In this document: positions 30,854-41,118 of the stretch, in pieces
Layout of the letters: each line of letters starts with the position of its first letter
How positions within the stretch are numbered: position 1 is the stretch's first letter
From: Microcella sp.
Lineage (GTDB): Bacteria; Actinomycetota; Actinomycetes; Actinomycetales; Microbacteriaceae
Assembly: GCF_019739195.1 (NCBI RefSeq)
Contig: NZ_JAHHDS010000001.1
Location: 1 to 64,000 of the forward strand
Length of the DNA stretch: 64,000 bases
Direction: 5' to 3'
The notes under the pieces: model-generated
Told to the model about the DNA's origin: nothing
The model's database searches: none
The model's input: only the letters and a program-made list of their open reading frames with translations
Program-made: the position numbers and the translations under genes

Positions 30854-31648
30854 ATGCAACGACAGATCTCGGCCGACCTCGACCTCAGCGCGACCGGCGA
30901 CGCCCGGGTGGTGCTGTCGATCGCGGCGCACTCGTCGGTCGAGACCCACGATGAGACCCTGAGCGTGACGCTCGATGGCGACGAGTTGCCCGTCACCGAG
31001 ATCGTGGATGGGCACGGCGCTCGGCTGCATCTCGTCGACGTGACCGAGGGCGACGTGCAGGTGAGCTATCGCGCGAACGTCGAGGGCACCGCTGCGCCGC
31101 TGACCGCGACCCCGCTCGAGCAGATCGTCTTCTTGCGCCCCAGCCGCTACGCCGAGTCAGACTCACTCGCCCCCACCGCCGCGCGCGAATTCGCCGGGCT
31201 CGAGGCCACCGAACTGCTCTTCGGAGTGAGTTCATGGGTGGGGCAGCACCTGCAGTACGTGCCGGGGTCGAGTCTGCCTACCGACGGCGCCGTGCGCACG
31301 CTGCTCGCGCGCCAGGGCGTGTGCCGCGATTACGCGCACCTCGTCGTCGGCCTGCTGCGCTCGATGAACGTGCCAGCCCGCCTCGTCTCGGTCTACGCGC
31401 CGGGCCTCGACCCGATGGACTTTCACGCCGTGGCCGAAGCCGCGATCGAGGGGGAGTGGCGAGTCGTTGATGCGACGGCGCTCGCGCCGCGCTCGTCGCT
31501 CGTGCGCATCGCCTCGGGTCGCGACGCCTCAGACACCGCATTTCTCACCGTGCACGGCGCGGGCGTGACGCTGCGCGACCTCGAGGTGTCGGCCGTCGTC
31601 GACGAGCTGCCGGCCGACGACCTGACGCAGCTCGTCTCGCTCGGCTGA
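30854..31648 (+). CDS. Transglutaminase-like domain protein
   Basis: A 264-residue protein with a transglutaminase-like cysteine-peptidase fold. The N-terminal third is a beta-rich domain. The catalytic triad is visible: cysteine in GVCRDYAHLVV (about 157), histidine in DFHAVAEA (about 192) and aspartate in WRVVDATALAP (about 207). No signal peptide is present. Homologues may cross-link or cleave peptides; the substrate is unknown. ATG 30854 has a CATGAT -10-like box 6 nt upstream. Confidence 0.88.
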   Translation: MQRQISADLDLSATGDARVVLSIAAHSSVETHDETLSVTLDGDELPVTEIVDGHGARLHLVDVTEGDVQVSYRANVEGTAAPLTATPLEQIVFLRPSRYAESDSLAPTAAREFAGLEATELLFGVSSWVGQHLQYVPGSSLPTDGAVRTLLARQGVCRDYAHLVVGLLRSMNVPARLVSVYAPGLDPMDFHAVAEAAIEGEWRVVDATALAPRSSLVRIASGRDASDTAFLTVHGAGVTLRDLEVSAVVDELPADDLTQLVSLG

Positions 31649-31660
31649 GTCAACCGGCGC

Positions 31661-32023
31661 CTAGCGCACAGGAATGACCTCGGGCCGGTCGAACCACGCG
31701 CGGTCGGCGCTCAGAACAGGCAGTTCGAGGCGGGCGGCCAGGGCAAGGCAGAATCGGTCGGCGATCGAGAGCGGTGACCCGGGCATCCACAGGGCGGCCG
31801 CGGCCTCAGCATCGTCGACCGCGACGGGCGCGATCTGAAGCGGGTAGCTGAGCAGCAGCGCCCTCGCCGCTTGCCAGGCGTCGGCGCGTCGAACCTTCTG
31901 AGCCACCTCTGACCAGTTCACTGCCGACATCACTGCGCCCTCGGTCAATGCGGTGCGAACTTTCTCGGCGCCCGGCTCATCGAGCAGGTAGGCCAGTACC
32001 GCAGACGAGTCGACGACGATCAC
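31661..32023 (-). CDS. vapC: VapC-type PIN-domain toxin
   Basis: A 120-residue PIN-domain ribonuclease. The acidic metal-binding residues are present: D in MIVVDSSAVLAYL (5), E in NWSEVAQKV (about 38), and D in IADRFCLALAARLELPVLSADRAW (about 91 and 108). VapC toxins cut specific RNAs. The ATG overlaps the stop of the AbrB-like gene upstream, forming a VapBC operon. Confidence 0.92.
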   Translation of the reverse strand: MIVVDSSAVLAYLLDEPGAEKVRTALTEGAVMSAVNWSEVAQKVRRADAWQAARALLLSYPLQIAPVAVDDAEAAAALWMPGSPLSIADRFCLALAARLELPVLSADRAWFDRPEVIPVR

Positions 32024-32280
32024 GCGGTGACCGACGGCGGCGTGTCGTCGCGCGCGGCTTCTCGACGTCGATCGCTGAGCAGGTCGCCGAGCAGATCGTG
32101 GCCGGCCAGGCGGGCGCGCACCAGTCGCTCAACGGTCGCCTGATCGGCGAACAGCACACCGAGTTCGGTGTCGAGAGCGACGAGAGCGGAGCCCTCGACC
32201 CACTGATGGCGCGCGCGGATGCTCGCGGGAACGACGATGCGACCCTTGTTTCCCACCTGCACCATCGTTGTGTCACTCAC
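32020..32280 (-). CDS. vapB: AbrB/VapB-type antitoxin
   Basis: An 86-residue protein with a SpoVT/AbrB swapped-hairpin DNA-binding domain at the N-terminus (VQVGNKGRIVVPASIRARHQWVEGSALVAL) and a helical C-terminal part that should bind VapC. It is translationally coupled to vapC by a 4-bp overlap. Confidence 0.9.
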   Translation of the reverse strand: MSDTTMVQVGNKGRIVVPASIRARHQWVEGSALVALDTELGVLFADQATVERLVRARLAGHDLLGDLLSDRRREAARDDTPPSVTA

Positions 32281-32300
32281 TGATGCAGAGTACCACCCGG

Positions 32301-32570
32301 TCAGTGCTGGCGCAGAAGGTCGATAAGTTCTGACTTGCGCAGTCGGCTGTAGCCCTCAAGGCCGAGCTCTTTCGCTCGATCGCGCAGCTCTGCCACGGTG
32401 CGCTCGTCATAGTCTTCGGCGGAGCCGCCGCGCTGGCCGACGGACGAACGGCCGTCTCGAGCGGCGGCGTTCGAGATGCGCGCGGCCTTCTCTTCCGATG
32501 CTCCTTCGCTGCGTAGTTTCTCGTACAGCTCGGGGTCTTTCAGGCTGGGGTTGTCTCGGTCTTCAGGCAT
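32301..32570 (-). CDS. Rho_N-domain small protein
   Basis: An 89-residue protein. The N-terminal half (PSLKDPELYEKLRSEGASEEKAARISNAAA) resembles the DUF7218-type segment, and the C-terminal half is a Rho termination factor N-terminal-like (SAP-related) domain (TVAELRDRAKELGLEGYSRLRKSELIDLLR). It probably binds nucleic acid; function is otherwise unknown. It stands alone, close to the VapB gene. Confidence 0.82.
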   Translation of the reverse strand: MPEDRDNPSLKDPELYEKLRSEGASEEKAARISNAAARDGRSSVGQRGGSAEDYDERTVAELRDRAKELGLEGYSRLRKSELIDLLRQH

Positions 32571-32709
32571 GAGACCTTCTCCTTCTCGTGTGACGCAATC
32601 GCGGCGAAACTCGACGGTAGGCGCGACCGCACCACGATCGCCAGGGGTTGATCGAGCACGAAAGGGCCGCTACGTGGTCACCCTGTATTTCGCGTGCTCC
32701 CCGCAGCCA

Positions 32710-32715
32710 TAGGCT
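32710..32715 (+). promoter_or_regulatory. -10 box of HExxH-protein gene, leaderless type
   Basis: TAGGCT ends 6 nt before ATG 32722. Confidence 0.45.
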
Positions 32716-32721
32716 CACCGC

Positions 32722-33591
32722 ATGGCCCGCATCATCGCCCCGCTGATCGCCCTCGTGCTGGGGCTGTGCGTGCTCGCCGGAGCGGCGGGCGCAGCAGTCG
32801 CACCGTTCGCGATTCAGTTGGCGCAGTTCGTCACTGACAGCACAGAGCCCCTCATCGACATCCCCGTCGAGCGGGCAGATGGCCCCCAGGGGCCGACCGA
32901 GTTCGACGAAGACTTCGGCGAGGTGCAGGTCTTCGACGTGCTCGCCGACGGCACGCTCGAGCCGGCCGCGACCGGGGTGGCCGCTGAGGTCTGGCACCAG
33001 TTTGTGCGCATGGTGGGGGCCGACGTGGCGGGCGAGGTGATCATCCAGTACCGGGCAGGCGACGCACCCCGCAGCGACACGCTCGCCTACGTCTACCAAG
33101 ACCTCAACCCGCAGTACTGGACTCTCGCCGTCAACCTCGCGACCGCCGACGACCCGCAACTGATGGTCGCCACCCTCATTCACGAGTACGCCCACGTGTT
33201 CAGCTTCGACGACGACGATTTCGACCGGAAGGCCACCTCGTGCGCCACCCTCGATCTGTTCGAGGGATGCGCGGCGCCCGACAGCTACCTGTACGCGTTC
33301 TACGACACGTTCTGGAGCGGCTACACCGATGCCGTCGACGTCGAGAACCTCGACGCCGATGCCGCGTGGAAGTTCTACCTCGCCCACGAAGACGACTTCG
33401 TGAGCGACTACGCGGCGACGAACCTGGGCGAAGACTTCGCCGAATCGTTCATGACGTTCGTGATCGAAGACTCGTTCGACGGCCCCGGGGTCGCGGCCCA
33501 GAAGCTGAGGTTCTTCACGCAGTACCCAGAGCTCGTCGAGCTGCGCGAGCACATTCGCGACGAGTTCGGCGTCGAGCTCGGGTTGCGGTGA
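32722..33591 (+). CDS. Secreted or membrane-anchored HExxH metallopeptidase-like protein
   Basis: A 289-residue protein. The hydrophobic N-terminus (about 5-34) is a signal peptide or anchor, so the rest lies outside the cytoplasm. The zinc-peptidase motif HEYAH (LIHEYAHVFSF, about 153-157) is present, with a possible third ligand E in NLGEDFAESFMTF about 80 residues later, the gluzincin pattern. Two cysteines in between (ATSCATLDLFEGCAAPDSY) could form a disulfide. I cannot name the family or substrate. Confidence 0.75.
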   Translation: MARIIAPLIALVLGLCVLAGAAGAAVAPFAIQLAQFVTDSTEPLIDIPVERADGPQGPTEFDEDFGEVQVFDVLADGTLEPAATGVAAEVWHQFVRMVGADVAGEVIIQYRAGDAPRSDTLAYVYQDLNPQYWTLAVNLATADDPQLMVATLIHEYAHVFSFDDDDFDRKATSCATLDLFEGCAAPDSYLYAFYDTFWSGYTDAVDVENLDADAAWKFYLAHEDDFVSDYAATNLGEDFAESFMTFVIEDSFDGPGVAAQKLRFFTQYPELVELREHIRDEFGVELGLR

Positions 33592-33646
33592 GCGAGAACT
33601 ATGCGCACGCTGATGATGGGCTGAGTGCGGGTGCGACGGCTCCCGA

Positions 33647-33670
33647 ATACATGTAACGTGTTGCACGTAT
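33647..33670. promoter_or_regulatory. Imperfect 24-bp palindrome upstream of CNNM genes
   Basis: The sequence matches its own complement at 9 of 12 half-positions (arms ATACATGTAACG and ATACGTGCAACA by complement). It lies 87 bp before the first CNNM gene and could bind a dimeric regulator or CBS-linked sensor. Confidence 0.35.
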
Positions 33671-33756
33671 CGCACCCTGGGAGGCGTCGAACCCGCTGTG
33701 GACCATAGTTCCGCACCACCGAGCACCACCACCATCGTCACCTCGAGCGTGACCCG

Positions 33757-35133
33757 ATGACCGAGACCGTGCTGAGCCTTCTACTCGGCGTCGTCGTGAT
33801 TCTGGCGATCATCGCCGCCAACGGGTACTTCGTCGCGCAAGAGTTCGCCTACATGTCGGTCGACCGCACGCGGTTGGCCGCGCGTGCCGCCGAAGGTGAC
33901 GCCGCCGCGAGGCGCGCCCTGAAGGTCACGAAGCGCACGACCTTCATGCTCTCGGGTGCCCAGCTCGGCATCACCATCACGGGCCTGCTGGTCGGTTTCG
34001 TCGCAGAACCGCTCATCGGCGAGTCGGTCGGCGCGCTCTTGGGCGGCGTCGGCGTGCCAGCGGGGGTGGCGATCACCATCGGCACGGTCGGCACGCTCGC
34101 GATCGCGACGGTCGTGCAGATGATCTTCGGCGAGCTGTTTCCGAAGAACCTCGCCATCGCGAGCCCCGAGCCGCTCTCGCGAGCGCTCGCGCGGTCGACG
34201 CTCGTCTACATGACCGTCTTCGGGTGGCTCATCAACTTCTTCGACAGATCGGCGAATCTGCTATTGCGCGCGCTGCGTATCGAGCCCGTGCACGACCTCG
34301 ACGTCAGCGCCTCGGCCGACGATCTGCCGCACATCATCGCTGACTCGCGCGACAGCGGCGACCTGCCGGTCGAGCTCTCGCTCATGATCGACCGCATTCT
34401 CGACTTTCCGCAGCGCGACGTCGAGCACGCCATGATTCCTCGCTCGCAGGTCGACTGGGTGCGGCCCGACACGACGGTCGTCGAGCTGCGTGAGCTCATG
34501 GCCCGCGCGCACACGCGCTACCCGGTGATCGACGACGACGACGCACCCGTGGGTGTCGTGCACCTCGCCGATGTGCTCACCCGGCTGGGCGACGAGCATG
34601 CCGACACCTCGGTGTCGTCGCTCATGCGCCCGGCGACGGTGCTGCCGACCCTCATGCTTCTGCCGGATGCTCTCAGACAGTTGACGCGCACGAAGAACGA
34701 GATCGCCTGCGTGATCGACGAGTACGGCGGATTCGCCGGGGTGCTGACGCTCGAAGATCTCGCCGAAGAGGTCGTGGGCGAGATCACCGACGAGCACGAC
34801 GCCGAGTTCGGCGAGCTCGTGGTGCCCGACGGCGATGGCGTGTGGATCATGGATGGCGACGTACACCTCGACGAGGTGGAGCGCGCGCTCGGCCGCGAAC
34901 TGCCTCGCGGCGATGTGGAGACGATCGCCGGCTTGCTCATCGCCGAGCTCGGGGCGCTGCCGGTGGAGGGCACTACCGTGCGCATCGGCCTGCCGGTCGA
35001 TCCCGCTGACCTAGTGGCCGACGCTCCCGTCGTCTACCGCCTCGATGTCGATGTGCTGCGCGTCGAGCGTCACGTGCCCACCGAGGTGCGCGTGCGGCTC
35101 GTCGAGATCGTCGACACGGAGGCCGACCGATGA
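33757..35133 (+). CDS. Hemolysin family (CNNM/CBS/CorC-HlyC) membrane protein
   Basis: A 458-residue protein. The N-terminal DUF21/CNNM domain has three to four hydrophobic helices (LSLLLGVVVILAIIAANGYFVA, FMLSGAQLGITITGLLVGFV, AIATVVQMIFGELFPKNLAIA). It is followed by a CBS pair (about 220-345) and the CorC/HlyC domain (VWIMDGDVHLDEVERALGREL, to about 440). Family members export magnesium or other divalent cations, or regulate such transport. It overlaps the next gene by 4 bp (ATGA), so the two paralogues work together. The ATG at 33757 follows GAGCGTGACCCG. Confidence 0.88.
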   Translation: MTETVLSLLLGVVVILAIIAANGYFVAQEFAYMSVDRTRLAARAAEGDAAARRALKVTKRTTFMLSGAQLGITITGLLVGFVAEPLIGESVGALLGGVGVPAGVAITIGTVGTLAIATVVQMIFGELFPKNLAIASPEPLSRALARSTLVYMTVFGWLINFFDRSANLLLRALRIEPVHDLDVSASADDLPHIIADSRDSGDLPVELSLMIDRILDFPQRDVEHAMIPRSQVDWVRPDTTVVELRELMARAHTRYPVIDDDDAPVGVVHLADVLTRLGDEHADTSVSSLMRPATVLPTLMLLPDALRQLTRTKNEIACVIDEYGGFAGVLTLEDLAEEVVGEITDEHDAEFGELVVPDGDGVWIMDGDVHLDEVERALGRELPRGDVETIAGLLIAELGALPVEGTTVRIGLPVDPADLVADAPVVYRLDVDVLRVERHVPTEVRVRLVEIVDTEADR

Positions 35134-36146
35134 CCGACTCGCTCTTCGTCACCGTGGCGACGGCCGCGCTCATCGTGCTGAGCGCCATCTTCGTCATCAT
35201 CGAGTTCGCACTGCTCGGCGCGCGACGGCACCGTCTCGAAGAGCGCGCGGCCGAGAGCCGTTCGGCTCGCGCCGCGCTCAAGGGCATGAATGAGTTGACC
35301 GTCATGCTCGCCGGTGCGCAGCTCGGCATCACAGCGTGCACCTTCGCGCTCGGAGCGATCACGAAGCCGGCGGTCGACGCCTGGCTCGGCCCGCTCTTCA
35401 CCTCGTGGGGTCTCGTCGAGTGGGCGTCAGATGCGACCGCCTTCGCTCTGTCGCTCTTCTTCGTCACCTTCCTGCATCTCGTCGTCGGCGAGATGGCGCC
35501 GAAGTCGTGGGCGATCGCGCATCCCGAGACGTCGGCCATGGCCGTCGGCGTCGTGTCTCGCATCTACGTGTGGCCGCTGCGCCCTCTGCTGAACTGGGTG
35601 AACAGCATCGCGAACCGTCTCGTACGCGCCGCGGGCGTTGAGCCCGTCGAGAGCGCGGCGGTCGGCGGCCAAGATATCGCAACCATCCGGCAGCTCGTCG
35701 AGCACTCGGCGAAGGTCGGCACGCTCGAGCCCGAGATGCAGCAGCAGATCTCCGGACTCATCGACCTCGGAACCCTGCCGGTCGAGGCGCTGCTCGTGAC
35801 CGGCGCGGTTCCGACCCACGTGTCGCCCGAGGCGACCGTTGCCGAGGTGCGGGCCGCCGCCCTCGAGTCGGGCCACTTGCGCATTCTGGTCGTCGGCGAT
35901 GACGGTGCGACGCCCTCTGTCGTGCACGTGCGCGACACCCTGCTCGAGTCGGCATCGCGCCCGGCGACCGAGCTCGCTCGCGCGGTCTTCGTGCTCGATG
36001 CTCAGACTCCCGTCTACGAGGCGCTCGCCCGCATGCGCGAGTCAAGCGTGCAGCTCGGCATCGTCATGGGCGCCGACGGAGTTCGGGGCGTCGTGACGCT
36101 CGCCGACATCTTGCGCCGAGTGCTGCCCGTGGGCTCAGAGGTCTGA
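35130..36146 (+). CDS. CNNM/CBS-domain membrane protein, short paralogue
   Basis: A 338-residue paralogue of the preceding gene. It has the same DUF21 membrane domain (LFVTVATAALIVLSAIFVIIEFALLGA, MLAGAQLGITACTFALGAI, LFFVTFLHLVVGEMAPKSWAIAHPE) and a CBS pair (about 200-335), but no CorC/HlyC domain. So it is about 100 residues shorter. It probably pairs with the longer one as a heteromer; this tandem arrangement is common in actinobacteria. It ends overlapping the converging acetyltransferase by 12 bp. Confidence 0.86.
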   Translation: MTDSLFVTVATAALIVLSAIFVIIEFALLGARRHRLEERAAESRSARAALKGMNELTVMLAGAQLGITACTFALGAITKPAVDAWLGPLFTSWGLVEWASDATAFALSLFFVTFLHLVVGEMAPKSWAIAHPETSAMAVGVVSRIYVWPLRPLLNWVNSIANRLVRAAGVEPVESAAVGGQDIATIRQLVEHSAKVGTLEPEMQQQISGLIDLGTLPVEALLVTGAVPTHVSPEATVAEVRAAALESGHLRILVVGDDGATPSVVHVRDTLLESASRPATELARAVFVLDAQTPVYEALARMRESSVQLGIVMGADGVRGVVTLADILRRVLPVGSEV

Positions 36147-36764
36147 CGCGCGAATCTCGCGCCGCATGACCAGACGGCGCTTCGTGGGGTGCGCGACCTC
36201 GCTGAACCCCGCCGCGAGAAAGGCGCCGACAGGGCCGACGCTCAGCTCGTCCCACGTGATCTCGGCGCCGCCGGTCAGCATCGGGTAGCCCTCGATCGCT
36301 CGAGCCCCGCGCTCGCGGGCGTGGTCGACGGATGCCCGCACGAGGTCGTACGTGAGGTGCTGGCCGCGGAACCCGCGGCGCACGACCAGGCACGCGATGG
36401 CCCACACGCTGGCGTCGTCCTTGTCTTCGCGACGGTCAGCCCAGGGCACGGGCGAACCGCGCAGGCGGCGGAACGCCGTGCGGGCATCCACCGCCGCCCA
36501 GCCGGCCGGTTCGCCGTCGACGTAGGCCACGACGCCCGCCGTCGCAGCAGGCGTGCGGTCGGTCGCTGCGTCGACGGGGGAGTCGCAGCCGACCGCGTCG
36601 CGCAGCACGGCGGCGCGCTGCTCGACCGGCAGCGCGTACCACTCGCGGTCACCGAGCCGCTGCCGCGTGCACTGACAGCGGCCGGCCGTGCCCGTAAGAA
36701 TCGCCTGCAGGTCGTCCCAGCTTGCCTCGTTGGCGGGGCGGATGACGACCTCGGGCGCGACCAT
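36135..36764 (-). CDS. GNAT-family acetyltransferase
   Basis: A 209-residue protein with a GNAT fold in its C-terminal part: AYVDGEPAGWAAVDAR, then the acyl-CoA-binding segment VWAIACLVVRRGFRGQHLTYDLVRASVDHARERGARAIEGYP. The N-terminal cysteine-containing tract (GTAGRCQCTRQR) is typical of one actinobacterial subgroup. Substrate unknown. The start at ATG 36764 has a TACTCT -10 box 7 nt upstream. Confidence 0.8.
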   Translation of the reverse strand: MVAPEVVIRPANEASWDDLQAILTGTAGRCQCTRQRLGDREWYALPVEQRAAVLRDAVGCDSPVDAATDRTPAATAGVVAYVDGEPAGWAAVDARTAFRRLRGSPVPWADRREDKDDASVWAIACLVVRRGFRGQHLTYDLVRASVDHARERGARAIEGYPMLTGGAEITWDELSVGPVGAFLAAGFSEVAHPTKRRLVMRREIRASDL

Positions 36765-36869
36765 GACTGCGAGAGTACCGTCCGGCTTGTCAACCCCTTG
36801 AGGGCTCTCTGCGACCCGAGCACCCTGGAACGGTCGACATCAGGTCGACGAGACGCCTGAGGGGGAAGC

Positions 36870-37754
36870 ATGACCGAACAGCCCAGTGACCCGACCACGC
36901 TTCATCGCTCGGAGGAGTTTCCGGCTCAAGAGTTCGACGCCCCTGGTTCGACCGAGCAGATGTCGCCGGCTCCCGACCACGGCGAGCAGCGCTATCGGGG
37001 CCACGATCGGCTGCTCGGCCGACGGGCGCTCATCACCGGCGCTGACTCGGGCATCGGGCGCGCCGTCGCGATCGCCTTCGCGCGCGAGGGCGCTGATGTG
37101 GCCTTCACCCACCTGCCCGTCGAGCACGCCGATGCCGCGATCACAGAGCGCGCCGTGCGCGAAGCCGGGCGCACCGCTGTGGCGATGGAGGGCGACCTGC
37201 GTGATGAGCAGTTTGCCGAGCGTATCGTCGATCACGCGGTCGGCGAGCTCGGCGGCCTCGATATCTTGGTGCTCAATGCCGCCCGCCAGGGTGATCGTCG
37301 CACCCTGCACGACGTGACTGCTGACGAACTGCGGCACACCTTCGAGACCAATTTGTTCTCGCAGATCGCGACGGCTCGCGCAGCTCTGCCGCACTTGAAT
37401 CCGGGGGCCAGTGTGATTCTGACGACCTCCATCCAGGCGTTCGACCCTTCGCCGGGGCTCGTCGACTACGCGATGACGAAAGCTGCGCAGGTCGCCTTCG
37501 TGCGTGCCATGGCCCAAGATTGGGGCGGCCTCGGCATCAGGGTCAACGGAGTCGCGCCCGGGCCGATCTGGACCCCGCTGATTCCGTCGACGGGCTGGGA
37601 CGACGAGAAGGTCGTCTCGTTCGGGCAAGACACACCGCTCGGGCGAGCGGGGCAGCCCGCAGAGCTTGCCGGAGCCTACGTGTTTCTCGCCTCGGAAGAG
37701 GCGACCTACGTGTCGGGCACGATCGTCGGGGTCACCGGAGGGCGCCACCTGTAG
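36870..37754 (+). CDS. Short-chain dehydrogenase/reductase
   Basis: A 294-residue SDR with a 45-residue N-terminal extension. The NAD(P) motif (LITGADSGIGRAVAIAFA, about 51-60), the NAA-like segment (LNAARQGDRRTL), the catalytic serine region (SVILTTSIQAFDPS) and Y-x3-K (VDYAMTKAA, about 193-197) are all present. The extension with EQMSPAPDHGEQRYRGHDRL is like that of YghA/general-stress-type SDRs. A GAGGGGGA ribosome site precedes ATG 36870. Substrate unknown. Confidence 0.9.
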   Translation: MTEQPSDPTTLHRSEEFPAQEFDAPGSTEQMSPAPDHGEQRYRGHDRLLGRRALITGADSGIGRAVAIAFAREGADVAFTHLPVEHADAAITERAVREAGRTAVAMEGDLRDEQFAERIVDHAVGELGGLDILVLNAARQGDRRTLHDVTADELRHTFETNLFSQIATARAALPHLNPGASVILTTSIQAFDPSPGLVDYAMTKAAQVAFVRAMAQDWGGLGIRVNGVAPGPIWTPLIPSTGWDDEKVVSFGQDTPLGRAGQPAELAGAYVFLASEEATYVSGTIVGVTGGRHL

Positions 37755-37791
37755 CAGTTCGGCCCCGCCGCGGGCACGGGAGTCGCGCCGA

Positions 37792-39246
<1,455 letters not shown>

Positions 39247-39261
39247 CCTCGAGTGCGCCTG

Positions 39262-39786
39262 TCAGTCGACCGGGAGGCTCACCGTGGCGAGGATTCGTCG
39301 GCGCGCCTCGGGTGGTGCAGACGAGCGCGTGACGAGCGGCACGAATGCGGCATTGATGGCGTCGAGCGCGGTCTTCCATTCGTCGTCGGTGGCGACGACC
39401 GCCGTCTGGCGAAACCCCACGAGGTCGGTCTCGAGGCTTGCACGCGGGGCGGCGAGATAGTCGTCAAAGGCCGAGGCGAGGCTCGCGAGATAGGCGAGAA
39501 ACCCCGCCCTCAACGTCACGCCATCGAGGTGCGGGTCGTCGGGGTCGACGGAGGTCGCCTCGGTGCGCACGCGCAGCGAGCGCTCGATCGATCCGCGCAC
39601 GCGACGCTCTGAGACGACCTCGAGCACCCCGCCGTCGACGAGTGCGCCCACCTGCCGGTAGAGGGTCGCCGGGGCGACATCGGGCAATTTCTCGGCCAGG
39701 GCCTTCGTGGTGAGCTCGCCCCGCCCGAGCATCGCCTGCACGATGCGCAGGCGCACGGGGTGCAACAGCAGTTCGGCGCTCGTCAT
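39262..39786 (-). CDS. Winged-helix (ArsR-like) transcriptional regulator
   Basis: A 174-residue protein with an N-terminal winged helix-turn-helix (LLLHPVRLRIVQAMLGRGELTTKALAEKLPDVAPATLYRQVGALVDGGVLEVV) and a helical C-terminal domain with unknown ligand. It is divergent from the 39869 gene, with three TATCAA repeats in between, spaced by multiples of 12 bp, which may be its operator. It may regulate both itself and the downstream hydrolase pair. Confidence 0.85.
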   Translation of the reverse strand: MTSAELLLHPVRLRIVQAMLGRGELTTKALAEKLPDVAPATLYRQVGALVDGGVLEVVSERRVRGSIERSLRVRTEATSVDPDDPHLDGVTLRAGFLAYLASLASAFDDYLAAPRASLETDLVGFRQTAVVATDDEWKTALDAINAAFVPLVTRSSAPPEARRRILATVSLPVD

Positions 39787-39796
39787 GGCATCACCC

Positions 39797-39838
39797 TATC
39801 AATCTCACTTGCGCGAATGTTATCAAGAATGATATCAA
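39797..39838. promoter_or_regulatory. TATCAA repeats, operator candidate
   Basis: TATCAA occurs at 39797-39802, 39821-39826 and 39833-39838 (24 and 12 bp apart, i.e. about the same face of the helix), in the space between the divergent regulator and hydrolase genes. The last also belongs to the palindrome TGATATCA. Confidence 0.4.
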
Positions 39839-39868
39839 TGCAGTGACCCATCCACGAAAGGACCCACG

Positions 39869-40231
39869 ATGGCCACTGTCTCTCTTGACGCCACCGCGAT
39901 CACCGTTCGCCTCACCCTGCTCGAGCGGGTTCTCGCCGTGCACGGCTCTGTCACTCTGCCGCTGCACATGATGCGGTCGGCGAGCTCGGTGCCCGACGGC
40001 ATCGCCGCCGTGCGCGGCATACGCGCACCCGGTCTCGGCGTGCCCTGGTGGGCCAAGATCGGCACCTGGCGCCGTCGCGGAAGCAGAACTCTCGCCGTGG
40101 TCCGCGGTCGCGGACCCGCTCTGCACCTTCAGACCTCGGCGGGCCCCATCAGCCAAGTGCTCGTCTCGACCCCCGAAGCAGATGCGCTCGCACAGCGCGT
40201 GCAGGCCGCGATCGCCGGTGCCGGCCGATGA
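39869..40231 (+). CDS. Hypothetical protein
   Basis: A 120-residue soluble protein of unknown function. It has a beta-rich character (TVSLDATAITVRLTLLERVLAVHG, GRGPALHLQTSAGPISQVLVSTPE) and a central aromatic-basic stretch (VPWWAKIGTWRRRGSR). The stop overlaps the ATG of the alpha/beta hydrolase gene (ATGA), so both form one operon, probably under the divergent winged-helix regulator. ATG 39869 has an AAAGGA ribosome site. Confidence 0.65.
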   Translation: MATVSLDATAITVRLTLLERVLAVHGSVTLPLHMMRSASSVPDGIAAVRGIRAPGLGVPWWAKIGTWRRRGSRTLAVVRGRGPALHLQTSAGPISQVLVSTPEADALAQRVQAAIAGAGR

Positions 40232-41115
40232 GCGCCGTCACCATCTCGGCCGGAGTGCCGCTCGCCGCCGAGCGGGTGGTCGCGCACGACGCCCGCGCGA
40301 TGGCGGTGCTCATTCCCGGAAGCGGACCGATCGATCGTGACGGCGATGCCGCGAAGCTCCCACTCGGTATTCAGCGTCAGCTCGCCGACGGTCTGTGCGA
40401 ACGAGGGGTCTCGAGCATCCGCTGGGACAAGCGGGGCGTGGGGGAGTCGGGTGGTGACTTTCTGTCGACCGGCCTGCACGATCTCGTCGACGACGCCCTC
40501 GCCGTCGTCGATGAGGCGATGAGCACGGGGCTTCCCGTCGTGGTCATCGGCCACAGCGAAGGCACGGCGATCGCCGCCCGACTGCTCGTCGAGCGCCCGG
40601 CGATCGCCGGGGCGGTGCTGCTCTCGCCCTACGCCCGCACCGGCCTCGAGGTGCTGCGCTGGCAGGCCCGCTCGCTCGTCGCCGACGTGCCTGCCTTTGT
40701 GCGCGGCCTGCTGCGGCTGATGCGCACCGACCTCGAGTCGCAGACCGAGAAGAACCGACAGAGGCTGCTCGCGACCACGCGCGACGTCGAGCGCATCGGC
40801 GGGGTGCGGGTCAACGCCCGGTGGTTTCGCGAATTCATGGCCTACGACCCTCGTGCCGACCTCGGCGCAGCGACTCAGCCGGTGCTCGCTCTCGCAGCGG
40901 GCCACGACCTGCAGTCACCGCCCGACGACGCCGAAGCGATCGCCGCGCACCGAACTGCCCCGACTCGGGTCGTTCGGCTCGACGGCCTGAGCCACATCAT
41001 GCGCTCTCAAGAGGCGCCGACCCTCCGCACCTATCGACAGGATGCTCGCCGGCCGATCGACGAGCGCATCGTGCCGCTCATCTCGGCGTGGATCGAGCAG
41101 CTCGTCTCGCGCTGA
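40228..41115 (+). CDS. Alpha/beta hydrolase
   Basis: A 295-residue alpha/beta-hydrolase. It has the strand-loop AVLIPGSGPIDRDG (oxyanion area), the conserved RWDKRGVGESGG, and the nucleophile elbow GHSEG (VVIGHSEGTAIAARLL, about 109-113). A DPRADLGAATQPVLALAAGHDLQSP region carries the acid and LDGLSHIMRS the catalytic histidine. Substrate unknown; probably an esterase. It is coupled to the 120-residue gene by a 4-bp overlap. Confidence 0.9.
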   Translation: MSAVTISAGVPLAAERVVAHDARAMAVLIPGSGPIDRDGDAAKLPLGIQRQLADGLCERGVSSIRWDKRGVGESGGDFLSTGLHDLVDDALAVVDEAMSTGLPVVVIGHSEGTAIAARLLVERPAIAGAVLLSPYARTGLEVLRWQARSLVADVPAFVRGLLRLMRTDLESQTEKNRQRLLATTRDVERIGGVRVNARWFREFMAYDPRADLGAATQPVLALAAGHDLQSPPDDAEAIAAHRTAPTRVVRLDGLSHIMRSQEAPTLRTYRQDARRPIDERIVPLISAWIEQLVSR

Positions 41116-41118
41116 CCC

